Of a stretch of 64,000 nucleotides of DNA, positions 36,931-46,618 are shown one piece after another. Under the pieces are notes generated by a model. It was given only the letters and a program-made list of their open reading frames with translations. It ran no database searches and was not told where the DNA came from. The stretch's first letter is position 1; each line of letters begins with the position of its first letter. Position numbers and translations under genes: made by a program. The stretch comes from Desulfosporosinus hippei DSM 8344 (GTDB lineage Bacteria > Bacillota > Desulfitobacteriia > Desulfitobacteriales > Desulfitobacteriaceae): assembly GCF_900100785.1 (NCBI RefSeq), contig NZ_FNCP01000007.1, positions 120,586 through 184,585 of the forward strand, written 5' to 3'.

Positions 36931-37461
36931 CTATACACTGCCATCTTCTCTCTCATTTCCGATTTGATTGATGACACTTCGCACCATATCTGAAGGATAA
37001 CCTCTCTGAACAAGCTTGCGAGTTACTTTTTGTCGAACCCATAGTTCACGAGGGATTGTTCTTTTGGCGTTATCTTTCGCACACTTCAATTCCCACCGTT
37101 TTTCTTCTTGGGTATACCAACGTTCAGCCAGCGACATGCACTGCTCATACTCGTCATTACTCGAATAAGTTGCTTTTAAAGCCTGATCGATCAGTTCTGA
37201 TTCAATCCCTCGATTTTGCATATCTTGTTGAACCCTTCGCCGGGAATAACGCTTTAGACGACTTTCCGAATACATTAACGCTAACTCCCGATCGTTGACA
37301 TAGCCCCATTCAAGAATTCTCTCCAAAACAGCCTTAATCTCCGAGCTTTCATAGCCTTTCTCAAGCAGACGGGTTTCTAATTCATAATGAGTAAGAAGCC
37401 GACGTGATAATAAATCAAGGGCAGCCTCCATTGTGCTTTTGCAAGGCTTAGAACTCTTCAA
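36931..37461 (-). CDS. recX: RecX, modulator of RecA
   Basis: A 176-residue RecX protein made of helical repeats, with '[29 protein letters not shown]', '[35 protein letters not shown]' and '[18 protein letters not shown]'. RecX binds RecA filaments and restrains or tunes recombination. The likely start is a TTG at 37461 with GAGGA upstream, placed inside the recA coding end; a later ATG at 37431 has no ribosome site. The 14-bp overlap with recA indicates translational coupling. Confidence 0.92.
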   Translation of the reverse strand: MKSSKPCKSTMEAALDLLSRRLLTHYELETRLLEKGYESSEIKAVLERILEWGYVNDRELALMYSESRLKRYSRRRVQQDMQNRGIESELIDQALKATYSSNDEYEQCMSLAERWYTQEEKRWELKCAKDNAKRTIPRELWVRQKVTRKLVQRGYPSDMVRSVINQIGNEREDGSV

Positions 37462-38485
37462 ACGTATCTTCCTCTTTATCAGGGGTAGCTGCTACAGGCA
37501 TTAAGTTAGCTCGAATCCGTTGTTCTAGCTCAAGAGCTATTTCCGGATGTTGTTTAAGATGCTCTTTGACATTCTCCCGGCCCTGCCCCAACCGCTCTCC
37601 ATTATAGGAATACCAGGCGCCTGACTTGGCGATTATCTCCATCTCTGTCCCGATATCGACGATACTTCCTTCACGAGAAATACCTTCTCCATACATAATG
37701 TCAAAATCAGCTTGTTTAAAAGGGGGGGCAACTTTATTCTTGACCACTTTTACCCGGGTCTTGTTGCCAACTACGTCCTGCCCAGATTTTATGGCTTCTT
37801 GACGACGTATATCCATCCGAATTGAGGCATAAAACTTTAGAGCGCGCCCACCGGTTGTGGTTTCCGGGCTACCAAACATTACCCCGATCTTTTCACGGAT
37901 TTGGTTAATAAAAATAACACAAGTATTACTCTTGCTGATTGATCCGGTCAGCTTACGCAAGGCCTGGGACATTAGTCGAGCATGCAAGCCGACATGGTTG
38001 TCCCCCATTTCGCCCTCGATCTCGGCACGTGGCACTAAAGCAGCAACAGAGTCAACCACGATTACATCGACGGCAGCACTGCGCACTAGAGCTTCGCAGA
38101 TTTCTAAGCCCTGTTCCCCAGTATCCGGCTGAGCAACAAGCAAGTCATCAATATTAACCCCTAATGCTTTGGCATATACCGGATCAAGGGCATGCTCTGC
38201 ATCTATGAATGCTGCTGCTCCCCCCAATTTTTGCGCCTCGGCAATAATATGAAGGGCTACTGTAGTTTTTCCTGAAGACTCAGGTCCGTAGATTTCGATA
38301 ATCCTCCCTCTAGGCACCCCTCCAACTCCTAAGGCCAGGTCTATTGCCAAAGAACCTGTCGGAATAATATCAATCATCCTATCTGTCGAGGACTCTCCGA
38401 GTTTCATAATCGAACCTTTACCGAATTGCTTTTCAATCTGAGCAAGAGCAATATCAAGTGCCTTGAGCTTATTTGTTTCGGCCAT
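37448..38485 (-). CDS. recA: RecA recombinase
   Basis: RecA, 345 residues. Walker A GPESSGKT lies at 67-74, Walker B in '[12 protein letters not shown]', the L2 region is '[25 protein letters not shown]', and an acidic C-terminal tail '[10 protein letters not shown]' is present. It drives homologous strand exchange and the SOS co-protease function. It overlaps recX by 14 bases. A near-consensus promoter and a LexA-type box upstream show SOS control. Confidence 0.99.
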   Translation of the reverse strand: MAETNKLKALDIALAQIEKQFGKGSIMKLGESSTDRMIDIIPTGSLAIDLALGVGGVPRGRIIEIYGPESSGKTTVALHIIAEAQKLGGAAAFIDAEHALDPVYAKALGVNIDDLLVAQPDTGEQGLEICEALVRSAAVDVIVVDSVAALVPRAEIEGEMGDNHVGLHARLMSQALRKLTGSISKSNTCVIFINQIREKIGVMFGSPETTTGGRALKFYASIRMDIRRQEAIKSGQDVVGNKTRVKVVKNKVAPPFKQADFDIMYGEGISREGSIVDIGTEMEIIAKSGAWYSYNGERLGQGRENVKEHLKQHPEIALELEQRIRANLMPVAATPDKEEDTFEEF

Positions 38486-38536
38486 GCTTTATCCTCCTTA
38501 TCCTTCTCATATGCCTTAGCATTTTGTCACTTTAGC

Positions 38537-38550
38537 AAAACATCTGTTCG
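38537..38550 (-). promoter_or_regulatory. LexA/DinR-type SOS box of recA
   Basis: On the minus strand CGAACAGATGTTTT matches the Gram-positive SOS consensus CGAAC-N4-GTTYG at all fixed positions except the last. It starts seven bases after the -10 box, overlapping the transcription start, a classic repressing position. Confidence 0.8.
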
Positions 38551-38556
38551 GTTCTT

Positions 38557-38586
38557 ATTATAGATGTCCTCCTCAATACTTGTCAA
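38557..38586 (-). promoter_or_regulatory. recA promoter
   Basis: TTGACA (38581-38586) and TATAAT (38557-38562), both perfect, with an 18-bp spacer, on the minus strand ahead of recA and the LexA box. Confidence 0.9.
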
Positions 38587-38628
38587 TTTGTTTATGAAAC
38601 TGTTAGTAAAGCCTTTTTGCTTAATTAC

Positions 38629-38660
38629 GCAAAAAGCTAACCACAACGGTTAGCTTTTTA
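38629..38660. terminator. Terminator of the DEAD-box helicase gene
   Basis: Stem AAAAAGCTAACC/GGTTAGCTTTTT with a five-base loop, 18 bp past the helicase stop on the minus strand and ahead of the recA promoter. Confidence 0.85.
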
Positions 38661-38677
38661 GGCTTATTCTATCAACA

Positions 38678-40291
38678 TTAGTAGTTTTCACGTGCTTTAG
38701 CTGGTTCGACACTCACCTTGCGGCCTTTAATCATAGTCTGATGCATACAGCTTTGAACTCTAGAAGCATATTTATCAGGAATTTCTACAAAGGTAAATTT
38801 ATCATAAATATTTATTATTCCGATACTGTTTCCAGAGATCCCGCTTTGATCTGCAATCCAGCGGATAATATCCTGGGGCCGGACTTGTTGAAGTCTTCCG
38901 ATGTTTATAAAAAAGCGCACCATACCTGCAGATGCTCCCGTGTTAGCAAAGAGCTGTTCGTCTGAGTCTTTGCCTTCAACAAGTTCATCGACATTTGCTC
39001 CTTCTATGGCATATTTTAAGGCAGCAGCCGCTACATCCATAGAATCATATTCCTGGAGCAAGTCCCCAACAATTGCACGGTAGTTTCCCAGTCGATTGCT
39101 TTGCATTAACTTAATCAACTGCATCTTGATATTTTCAGCTTGACGCTCACTAATATCAGCTAAGGAAGGCAGCTCCTGCCGTTTAATCCTGGTCTTAATA
39201 AGATTTTCGATTAGGCGAAGCTGACGATATTCTTTTGGGGATATTAGGGTTATCGCTTGCCCTTTACGTCCAACTCGCCCGGTTCGTCCAATTCGATGCA
39301 CATAGGATACCGGATCTTGGGGAATATCAAAGTTGATAACATGAGTCACATTATTAATATCTAAGCCCCGAGCAGCAACATCTGTAGCAATTAGCAATTC
39401 AGTCTTCCCATCCCTAAACCGCTTCATAACTCGATCCCGCTGTTGTTGGCTTAAATCTCCATGCAAAGCATCAGCAAAATATCCCCTGGCTTCGAGGGCC
39501 ACTACCAGTTCATCGACTCCGCGTTTTGTACGACAAAAAATAATCCCCTGACCGATATCCTCCATGTCAATGATCCGCCCTAAGGCATCCACTTTAATAC
39601 TTTCCCTAGTCTCATAGAAAACCTGATCAATCAGTGGCACGGTTAATTCATCCCGACTCACCGTAACAGAACGCGGGGAGTTCATATAAGTTTGGGCTAA
39701 TTTGCGAATTCCGGGAGGCATGGTAGCCGAGAAAAGCAGGACTTGCTTACCTTCGGCCGGAACTTCCCTGAGAAGACTCTCGATGTCATCGATAAAGCCC
39801 ATATCCAACATTTCATCAGCCTCATCCAGAACTACCATTTTTACGTGCTGTAAACGCAGCGTCCCACGGTTCAGATGATCCAATAACCTGCCCGGTGTTC
39901 CAACAACCACTTGATAACCCATTCGTAATGCCCGAATTTGGCGATCAATAGGCTGCCCGCCATAGATTGGCAAGGGTTTTACGTGCTTATATTTGCCAAG
40001 CTTCGCAATTTCTTCCGAAACCTGAATAGCTAGTTCTCGAGTAGGTGTTACAATCAGCGCCTGAACTGCTTGAAACTTAGCATTAACTTTTTCCGTAATA
40101 GGAATTCCAAAAGCAGCTGTTTTACCCGTACCTGTCTGAGCCTGTCCGATAAGATCTACTCCGTCTAGAGCAACCGGAATTGCTTCTTTTTGAATTGGAG
40201 AAGGCTCTTCAAAGCCCATCTCCGTAAGGGCTTGTAAAAGTGGTTTACTTAACTGTATATCTCCAAAAGTCTGTAAACGTTCAACCATCAC
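38678..40291 (-). CDS. DEAD-box RNA helicase with DbpA-type RNA-binding domain
   Basis: A 537-residue DEAD-box helicase. Motifs: Q 'FEEPSPIQKEAIPVAL', I AQTGTGKT, Ia PTRELAIQ, II DEAD, III SAT and VI HRIGRTGR. After the two RecA-like domains a helical linker and a DbpA-type RNA-binding domain (about 450-530, 'VRFFINIGRLQQVRPQDIIRWIADQSGISG') follow. Such CshA/DeaD-type enzymes remodel rRNA and take part in mRNA decay and cold response, which fits the neighbouring rny. Start at M1 or M2 is not resolved. Confidence 0.95.
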   Translation of the reverse strand: MMVERLQTFGDIQLSKPLLQALTEMGFEEPSPIQKEAIPVALDGVDLIGQAQTGTGKTAAFGIPITEKVNAKFQAVQALIVTPTRELAIQVSEEIAKLGKYKHVKPLPIYGGQPIDRQIRALRMGYQVVVGTPGRLLDHLNRGTLRLQHVKMVVLDEADEMLDMGFIDDIESLLREVPAEGKQVLLFSATMPPGIRKLAQTYMNSPRSVTVSRDELTVPLIDQVFYETRESIKVDALGRIIDMEDIGQGIIFCRTKRGVDELVVALEARGYFADALHGDLSQQQRDRVMKRFRDGKTELLIATDVAARGLDINNVTHVINFDIPQDPVSYVHRIGRTGRVGRKGQAITLISPKEYRQLRLIENLIKTRIKRQELPSLADISERQAENIKMQLIKLMQSNRLGNYRAIVGDLLQEYDSMDVAAAALKYAIEGANVDELVEGKDSDEQLFANTGASAGMVRFFINIGRLQQVRPQDIIRWIADQSGISGNSIGIINIYDKFTFVEIPDKYASRVQSCMHQTMIKGRKVSVEPAKARENY

Positions 40292-40315
40292 CTAATTGTA
40301 ATCTCCCTTCACTGT

Positions 40316-41554
40316 TCAACATATCAGGCGTACTCCATTAAGGGCAGCTTGAACGGTCAACTGACGAACAGACTCCCGTTCACCATAAAACTGAAATTTT
40401 TCAGCATGGACACCCTTAGCCGTTGCAAAACCAATGTAAACTAGTCCCACCGGTTTCTCATCACTGCCTCCATCTGGCCCTGCTATTCCCGTTGTTGAGA
40501 TAGCCAGATCTGATCCTGTCTTGGAACGAATACCAAATGCCATTTCCTTGGCAACCTCTTCACTCACTGCTCCAAATGCTTTAAGGTTTTTCTCACTTAC
40601 CCCTAGTAGGCCTTGTTTTAAAGAATTTGAATAACTCACTACTCCACCTAAATAAAACTTGGAGCTGCCCGGTTCCTGAGTTAAAGCGGCCCCAAGCAAG
40701 CCTCCAGTACATGATTCAGCTGTAGAAATTGTTAAATTCTTGTTATTTAGAGTTCTTCCAACAATGCTGACCATAGTTTCTTGATCTCGCCCAAATACTT
40801 TATTTCCTAAACGCCGCCGAATCTCCTCTTCCACTTGATCCAGAGCCTTATTAGCCTCACCCGCCATGATTTCAGTGCTTCTGGCAACTAAACGAATGTG
40901 CATCTCAGCTCTTTTAGCCAATAAGGCCATCGTAAGATTAGGAAGATTCATCAGGTCATAAAGTACTTTCTCAATAGCAGATTCTCCCATACCAAAAACT
41001 TTAAGGACACGTTCATTCATCCGTTCAGCATGCAGTCCAATCATTTGCTCTAATTCTGGCCAAACATAGTTATCAAACATAGGCTGCATTTCAAAAGGAG
41101 GACCAGGCAAGATAACAATGGTCTTGTTATCTTTAGTAATAAGAGCTCCCGGAGCGGTTCCTATAGGGTTTGGCAAGATCTTTGAACCTGTGGGAAAGAA
41201 GGCTTGTTTCTCATTACTAGAAGGCATTGGAGCTTTTCTGCGGCCAAAGAACTGCTTAATCTGTTCTAAACTTGCGGAATCTATCTCCATTTTCAAATCT
41301 AAGACTTTAGCAACCAGTTCCTTTGTTAAGTCATCTATTGTTGGACCCAACCCTCCAGTTGTAACGATAAGATCACTGCGCTCAATTGCTTGGCGTAAAA
41401 CTTGTTCTAATCGCTCTGGATTGTCCCCTACGGTCGTATGGTAGTCTACTTCAATGCCTAATGACGACAGTTTTCCTGTTAAATAGTGAGTACTGGTATT
41501 GAGGGTTTCTCCAAGTAATAATTCAGTCCCAGTTGAGACAATTTCAGCTTTCAT
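40316..41554 (-). CDS. cinA: CinA/PncC-type protein
   Basis: CinA, 412 residues from ATG 41554. The N-terminal molybdopterin-binding-like (COG1058) domain carries 'VSTGTELLLGETLNTSTHYL' and 'TGGLGPTIDDLTKELVAKVL'. The C-terminal PncC-like amidohydrolase domain has 'STAESCTGGLLGAALT' and 'STTGIAGPDGGSDEKPVGLVYIGF'. It hydrolyses ADP-ribose derivatives and deamidates nicotinamide mononucleotide. Between recA and pgsA it keeps the Bacillus order. A GTG at 41566 is in frame but is only two bases from the AGGAG, so I preferred ATG. Confidence 0.93.
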   Translation of the reverse strand: MKAEIVSTGTELLLGETLNTSTHYLTGKLSSLGIEVDYHTTVGDNPERLEQVLRQAIERSDLIVTTGGLGPTIDDLTKELVAKVLDLKMEIDSASLEQIKQFFGRRKAPMPSSNEKQAFFPTGSKILPNPIGTAPGALITKDNKTIVILPGPPFEMQPMFDNYVWPELEQMIGLHAERMNERVLKVFGMGESAIEKVLYDLMNLPNLTMALLAKRAEMHIRLVARSTEIMAGEANKALDQVEEEIRRRLGNKVFGRDQETMVSIVGRTLNNKNLTISTAESCTGGLLGAALTQEPGSSKFYLGGVVSYSNSLKQGLLGVSEKNLKAFGAVSEEVAKEMAFGIRSKTGSDLAISTTGIAGPDGGSDEKPVGLVYIGFATAKGVHAEKFQFYGERESVRQLTVQAALNGVRLIC

Positions 41555-41671
41555 ATAGTTTATCACTCTCCTATAAGCAACGCAAATTCATGATTCATAC
41601 CTGATTAATTATTTCTGATCTAGCACGAAAATATCCTTCTTTGTCTTGTTAAAATATCAATGACATAGTAA

Positions 41672-41714
41672 AAGCCCTCCCAAGTAAGGTTATCCTTCAA
41701 CTTGGGAGGGCTTT
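41672..41714. terminator. Terminator of the FtsH-like gene
   Basis: Perfect 15-bp stem AAAGCCCTCCCAAGT/ACTTGGGAGGGCTTT with a 13-base loop, directly past the stop at 41717. Confidence 0.88.
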
Positions 41715-41716
41715 GC

Positions 41717-43186
41717 TTAGGCTACAGTCTGTAAATGAGATCTTAAGACTTCCCCGCCTAAAGTCTCTTCTTCTTCAAGAATCTTTGTAATCCTTAATAA
41801 GGTTTCAATGTTCTCCTTAAGTATTTTTGTCGTTCGTTCTTCAAGCCCAGTCAAAATATCTCTTGTCTCAGTTTGACGTTGATCTGCATTCAAGCGAGAA
41901 ATATCAGCAACTCCCAAAGAAGACATACCTGCCAGCAGCATCTTTTCAACAAGGCTTAAAGCTTGCTCATAATCTCCGGCGGCACCGGTGCTCCGGGTTC
42001 CTAAAATCTGTTCTTCAGCAACTGCTCCTGCTAAGGCCACCATAATCTGCTCTTCCAACATATCCTTTGTGTAAAGATATAAATCATCTTTGGGGTAATG
42101 GCGAACGTAACCAAGAGCATTTCCTCTAGAACGAATAGAGACCTGGGAAACAGAATTTGGTCGAACCGTTTCTGCCAGGAGGGCATGGCCACTTTCATGA
42201 ATCGCAATACGCCTTAATTCCTCTGGGGTTGGTTTTCGATCAAGCTTTTCGCCCAACATCACCTTTTCAACAGCCTCATGTAAATGGTGTTCATTAATCT
42301 CACTAGCTTCCTCACGCATTGCCAGGATAGCGGCTTCATTGGTTAAACTCTCTAAATGAGCGCCTGAAAAACCAAAAGTCTCATGAGCAATATTTTCTAA
42401 GCGCACTTCCGGTGCTAGTGGCTTATTCTTTGTATGAATTTTTAGTATTGCTAATCGGCCGTCTTTATCTGGCAGATCAACTTTCACTTGCCTATCAAAA
42501 CGTCCTGGGCGAAGTAAGGCTGCGTCTAGGGCTTCCGGTCGATTCGTTGCCCCCATAACTAGGATGTTAGGACCTTGATCTGCTTTAAGACCATCCATTT
42601 CAATTAGGAGTTGATTAAGTGTTTGATCATATTCATGATGGGATACATTGCTGCCACGCTTGGCCCCTAAAATATCCATTTCATCAATGAAAATAATGGC
42701 ACTAGACTTCTTCTCCTTGCGCACCATTTCCCTTGCTCTGCGAAACAAGCCACGTACTCTCTCAGCTCCGACACCTGCGTACATTTCCACAAACTCACTA
42801 CCAGATACTGATAAGAATGCTGAATTTGTATACCTAGCAGCTGCTTTAGCTAATAATGTTTTACCTGTCCCAGTGGGACCGGACAATAATATTCCTTTCA
42901 AAGGACGAATTCCTAAGGCTTTCATTCTATCTGAATAGAGTAGAAAGTCTAATGCTTCCTGTAACTCTTTTTTAGCGACACTTTGCCCTCCGATGTCCTC
43001 AAAATCTATTCCGGTTGTCAGCACGGCTACCCCACTACCATTTTTAACCATCTGACGAGAAATGACATATTTCCAAACCAGATAGGTCGTTACAAAAAGC
43101 AAACCTATAGGAAACACGTTATAGCCCATGGTCATCAAAAAGGCAAAGACTCCTATCCCAAGGCCTAATAAGATGTCATATTTCAT
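41717..43186 (-). CDS. Short FtsH-like AAA+ membrane protease
   Basis: A 489-residue AAA+ protease. Two closely spaced N-terminal hydrophobic segments (about 3-20 and 24-41) are joined by a short loop, so the periplasmic domain of true FtsH is missing. The ATPase has Walker A GPTGTGKT at 103-110, Walker B 'AIIFIDEMD', and the second region of homology 'ATNRPEALDAALLRPGRFDR'. The protease zinc motif HESGH (330-334) and the 'TGAAGDYEQA' Asp ligand are intact, so it should be active. FtsH proper is usually about 600 residues; this is a paralogue. It lies with a 179-residue anchored protein upstream. Confidence 0.88.
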   Translation of the reverse strand: MKYDILLGLGIGVFAFLMTMGYNVFPIGLLFVTTYLVWKYVISRQMVKNGSGVAVLTTGIDFEDIGGQSVAKKELQEALDFLLYSDRMKALGIRPLKGILLSGPTGTGKTLLAKAAARYTNSAFLSVSGSEFVEMYAGVGAERVRGLFRRAREMVRKEKKSSAIIFIDEMDILGAKRGSNVSHHEYDQTLNQLLIEMDGLKADQGPNILVMGATNRPEALDAALLRPGRFDRQVKVDLPDKDGRLAILKIHTKNKPLAPEVRLENIAHETFGFSGAHLESLTNEAAILAMREEASEINEHHLHEAVEKVMLGEKLDRKPTPEELRRIAIHESGHALLAETVRPNSVSQVSIRSRGNALGYVRHYPKDDLYLYTKDMLEEQIMVALAGAVAEEQILGTRSTGAAGDYEQALSLVEKMLLAGMSSLGVADISRLNADQRQTETRDILTGLEERTTKILKENIETLLRITKILEEEETLGGEVLRSHLQTVA

Positions 43187-43210
43187 ACCTTACCTTCTCC
43201 CTTTCTTAAA

Positions 43211-43735
43211 TTAACCCATATCCTTTTCACTGGATAGAAACTCACCTTGCCCATTCCGTTCGATAACCTCTATCAGTTGAGCTGGGCCCTGATTAAGGAT
43301 CAAATAAATGGCATCACTATCCATTTCCAGTTCTAAATTGACATCTTCATTTTCTGCTTGGGTTCTTAGATTTTGCGCCATAACCGTAAAATTTCCACTT
43401 GCGATACCTTCCTGTACAGCAAACTGCATTTGCCCAAGGACCCGCTCAAGAGTTTGATTCCTGCTGTCAATAAAGCGAATCGGCACATTTTCCGCAACTT
43501 TTTTTAATATCTGGCAGGCTTGTCGAAGGTTAGTTAACTGATTGGTCTTTACAACCATCTCTTTTAAACCATTGTGACTTTCGACTTTCGCTGAAACAAC
43601 TCCGGGGATTTCCTGACTTTGACTTAAGATGGTAACATCAACCCACTGCTTCTGATAAATATATTTACCCCCCAGTAGCAATCCAAATATCAGAAATCCA
43701 ACGAGGCTAATCAACAGTATTCGGCGATTTGTCAT
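43211..43735 (-). CDS. Unrecognised membrane-anchored protein (174 aa)
   Basis: One N-terminal hydrophobic helix (about residues 5-24) anchors an extracytoplasmic or cytosolic soluble domain rich in Gln, Glu and Val. The GGAGG site favours ATG 43735. It ends 24 bp before the FtsH-like gene on the same strand, so the two probably form an operon, and it could be a regulator or substrate of the protease. No family is recognised. Confidence 0.65.
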   Translation of the reverse strand: MTNRRILLISLVGFLIFGLLLGGKYIYQKQWVDVTILSQSQEIPGVVSAKVESHNGLKEMVVKTNQLTNLRQACQILKKVAENVPIRFIDSRNQTLERVLGQMQFAVQEGIASGNFTVMAQNLRTQAENEDVNLELEMDSDAIYLILNQGPAQLIEVIERNGQGEFLSSEKDMG

Positions 43736-43875
43736 CACATTTTCCTCCATTTGATATACTACATGCTATATCGACATTATAGCACGTAGTATATACTGAG
43801 AAAAAATATTTTATAGCCAAATATGGTTATATGAGGAATTCTAAATTTTAATTAATACTCCGTTCAGAACATTAA

Positions 43876-43909
43876 AAATGAGTGCTCATCTTTGGAAGAG
43901 CACTCATTA
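43876..43909 (-). terminator. Terminator of the rimO-pgsA operon
   Basis: Stem AATGAGTGCT/AGCACTCATT with a 12-base loop, followed on the minus strand by TTTTTAATG, shortly after the pgsA stop. Confidence 0.8.
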
Positions 43910-43935
43910 ATAGTTGCGAAGAATTTGAGTTAAAC

Positions 43936-44493
43936 TTACTTACGTAATAATTTACGAGATTTCATTAGATAATCCAGGCCTGAAATAACTGTGAAAAACA
44001 GGGCTATGTACAAAAGCGGTTGACCAATATATATACCTACAAGAGAAAGTGGCCAATCGTGTAATAATATTGCAGAAATAGCAATTACTTGAGTCGTGGT
44101 TTTAATTTTACCAAGTTTACTGGCACTTATCACAACCCTGTCGACGGCAGCAATGGCTCGAAGCCCTGTAACTGCAAACTCTCTGGCCAAGATGATCCAA
44201 GCGATCCACGCCGTAACCTCTCCGAGTTGAACTAAAGATATTAGAGCAGCTGACACTAAAAGCTTGTCAGCTAAGGGATCCATGAATTTGCCCAAATTCG
44301 TAACTTGATTACGCTTACGCGCAATATAGCCATCCAAACCATCTGTCGCGGCAGCCAAGATAAAGATTACCGCCGCTACCAAGTCTTGATAAGGAAAAAG
44401 CGTATAACCTTTTGGAAATTTCAATAACAATAAGGTCATAAAAACAGGTATCAATACAATTCTGGCTAGGGTTAATCGATTGGGTAAATTCAC
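43936..44493 (-). CDS. pgsA: Phosphatidylglycerophosphate synthase
   Basis: PgsA, 185 residues, makes phosphatidylglycerophosphate from CDP-diacylglycerol and glycerol 3-phosphate. The CDP-alcohol phosphotransferase motif is complete: 'DGLDGYIARKRNQVTNLGKF' followed by 'MDPLADK'. About five membrane helices are present. It starts at a GTG overlapping the rimO stop by four bases (GTGA). The cinA-recA side of its neighbourhood is as in B. subtilis. Confidence 0.96.
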   Translation of the reverse strand: MNLPNRLTLARIVLIPVFMTLLLLKFPKGYTLFPYQDLVAAVIFILAAATDGLDGYIARKRNQVTNLGKFMDPLADKLLVSAALISLVQLGEVTAWIAWIILAREFAVTGLRAIAAVDRVVISASKLGKIKTTTQVIAISAILLHDWPLSLVGIYIGQPLLYIALFFTVISGLDYLMKSRKLLRK

Positions 44494-45824
44494 GAGACAA
44501 CCACTCCCACTAAATCGTAGTTATCCGCCTCAATGATGCGAACTTTGACCATTTCCCCTTCTTCAAATGAGACCTGTGTATTCTTGATATAGACTTGACC
44601 ATCGATTTCTGGAGCATCCCCTTCTGTTCGTCCCATCCACCGGCCATCGGGCAGTTTTACCTCAATAAGCACCTTAACTATTCTATTAACCCAACGCTGA
44701 AGTCTTTGCCGAGATATGCTTTGTTGAATTTCCATAATCTGATCTCTACGCTGTTCGCGAATTTCCACGGGTACCTGATCTTCTCTCTGACCTGCCGGGG
44801 TATTTTCCTCTTGAGAGTAGGCAAAAACTCCAAGGCGATCAAATTGGACACGCTTAATGAAATCAAGCATCGTTTGAAATTCCTGCTCAGTTTCTCCGGG
44901 AAAACCAGTAATCATAGTTGTTCGCAGAGTTATGTCCGGGATTGCAGTCCGTAATTTATTAATCAGGATCTCTGCTTGCTCAATAGTTCCGCGTCGATTC
45001 ATATCTCTTAATATTTTATTATCCGCATGTTGCAACGGTAAGTCAATATATTTACAAACCTTCGGTTCTTGGCTCATAATTTCAATTAATTCATCCGTGA
45101 AACGCTCTGGATAACAATACATTAATCGAATCCATTCGATTCCTTCTATACGAGCAAGCTCACGAATAAGCTCAGGAAGTCGAAGTTCATTATATAAATC
45201 CTGTCCATAACGTGTGGTATCTTGGCCCATAACCAGGATTTCCTTAACCCCTTGAGCAGCCATTTCTTTTACTTCATGGATTACGGATTCCAGGGGACGA
45301 CTACGAAAACGCCCACGTACATAGGGAATAACACAATAAGTACAATAGTTATCGCAACCCTCGGCAACTTTTACATAAGCCAGATAATCCGGTGTAGAAC
45401 GGATTCTAGCCATCTGTTCATTGTGGAGAAAATCCGGCGCTCCTTGCTTAATCAGAGAGGTACGTGATTTTTCAGTTGCTTGAACTAACTTTGTTATTTC
45501 ATCGATATTCCCTGTTCCAAGAACACCATCTAATTCAGGAATATCCTGCATTAATTCTGAACCATATCTTTGAGCTAAACAGCCAGCTGCAATCAAGGTC
45601 TGACAATTACCAGATTTCTTAAGATTGGCCATTTCGAAAATGGCTTCAATGGATTCTTCCTTGGCAGATTGAATAAACGTACAGGTATTTACAACAATAA
45701 CTTCTGCCTCTTCAGGGTTTTCGACAAATATGTGATCTTTAGCCAGTAAACCTGACATCACTTCACTGTCCACTTGATTTTTGGGACAACCTAAAGTGAC
45801 AACTGTAACTTTCTTAGTCAACAC
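44490..45824 (-). CDS. rimO: RimO, ribosomal protein S12 methylthiotransferase
   Basis: RimO, 444 residues. The N-terminal UPF0004 domain carries 'VTLGCPKNQVDSEVMSGLL', with Cys of the auxiliary cluster. The radical SAM core has 'CDNYCTYCVIPYVRG'. A C-terminal TRAM domain follows. It methylthiolates Asp of ribosomal protein S12. The start is a GTG or the next TTG, both near GAGG. It overlaps pgsA by four bases and the two are followed by a terminator. Confidence 0.95.
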   Translation of the reverse strand: MLTKKVTVVTLGCPKNQVDSEVMSGLLAKDHIFVENPEEAEVIVVNTCTFIQSAKEESIEAIFEMANLKKSGNCQTLIAAGCLAQRYGSELMQDIPELDGVLGTGNIDEITKLVQATEKSRTSLIKQGAPDFLHNEQMARIRSTPDYLAYVKVAEGCDNYCTYCVIPYVRGRFRSRPLESVIHEVKEMAAQGVKEILVMGQDTTRYGQDLYNELRLPELIRELARIEGIEWIRLMYCYPERFTDELIEIMSQEPKVCKYIDLPLQHADNKILRDMNRRGTIEQAEILINKLRTAIPDITLRTTMITGFPGETEQEFQTMLDFIKRVQFDRLGVFAYSQEENTPAGQREDQVPVEIREQRRDQIMEIQQSISRQRLQRWVNRIVKVLIEVKLPDGRWMGRTEGDAPEIDGQVYIKNTQVSFEEGEMVKVRIIEADNYDLVGVVVS

Positions 45825-45947
45825 TACACCTCATATCATTGGTCTGCTGTACTTAGTATAAACCAACACTTCAACAAGGTCAAAAAATATTAACAGTATT
45901 AGTATTCAGAGTATGCATTCATTCAAACATTTGTTTATAAAAATTAA

Positions 45948-46598
45948 TCACTTGTTCAAATCCTGTCTCCCGGCTGTTGCAATATATATGACATTTTCTC
46001 CAATATTAGTTGCATGATCTGCAAACCTTTCTAGGTATCGCCCCACAAAGGCTAAGTACATGCCTTGATCTAAAACTTCTGGCCTTTCTGTCATAATTAC
46101 CAGTAAATCTCTGACAACTTTCTTATACAGCTGATCAACTTGATCATCTTGATCAGCTAAACCACTCGCCAGTTCCATATCCTCGTTAGCATAGGCTTCT
46201 AAGCCTCGTCTCATCATTTCCAGAGCTTTCTCAGCCATCAGCGGAATATCTATAAGTTGCTTAATTAATGGCCCCTCGATTCTCCGGACAATCTTGGCTA
46301 TATCAATGGCTAAATCCCCCATGCGTTCAAGGTCAGTGGATATTTTCATCGCCGAAATGATTTTCCGTAAATCTTTGGCAACAGGCTGCTGGGTTGCAAT
46401 TAAACGCACACATTCATCATCGACTTGACGTTCGAAGTCGTTAATTTTCTGATCTTCGGCAATCCAATAATCTGCTTGTATTCGATCTAAAGAAATCAAC
46501 GTCTGCATACAACCCAATAAAATACGCTCAACCTCTTTTCCCATATCTTTAAGTAACTGGATTAAAACAAATTGTCCTTCGTTAAGTGACTGTCTCAT
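45948..46598 (-). CDS. phoU: PhoU, phosphate transport regulator
   Basis: A 216-residue PhoU with two repeats of the three-helix PhoU bundle, each carrying a metal-binding ExxxD-type motif ('INDFERQVDDECVRLIATQQPVAKDLRKI' and 'ADQDDQVDQLYKKVVRDLL'). It couples the Pst transporter to phosphate signalling. It lies last in the pstSCAB-phoU cluster, 20 bp after pstB. No PhoR/PhoB pair is adjacent in the window. Confidence 0.95.
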   Translation of the reverse strand: MRQSLNEGQFVLIQLLKDMGKEVERILLGCMQTLISLDRIQADYWIAEDQKINDFERQVDDECVRLIATQQPVAKDLRKIISAMKISTDLERMGDLAIDIAKIVRRIEGPLIKQLIDIPLMAEKALEMMRRGLEAYANEDMELASGLADQDDQVDQLYKKVVRDLLVIMTERPEVLDQGMYLAFVGRYLERFADHATNIGENVIYIATAGRQDLNK

Positions 46599-46618
46599 TT
46601 AACCTACATCCTCCTTTT

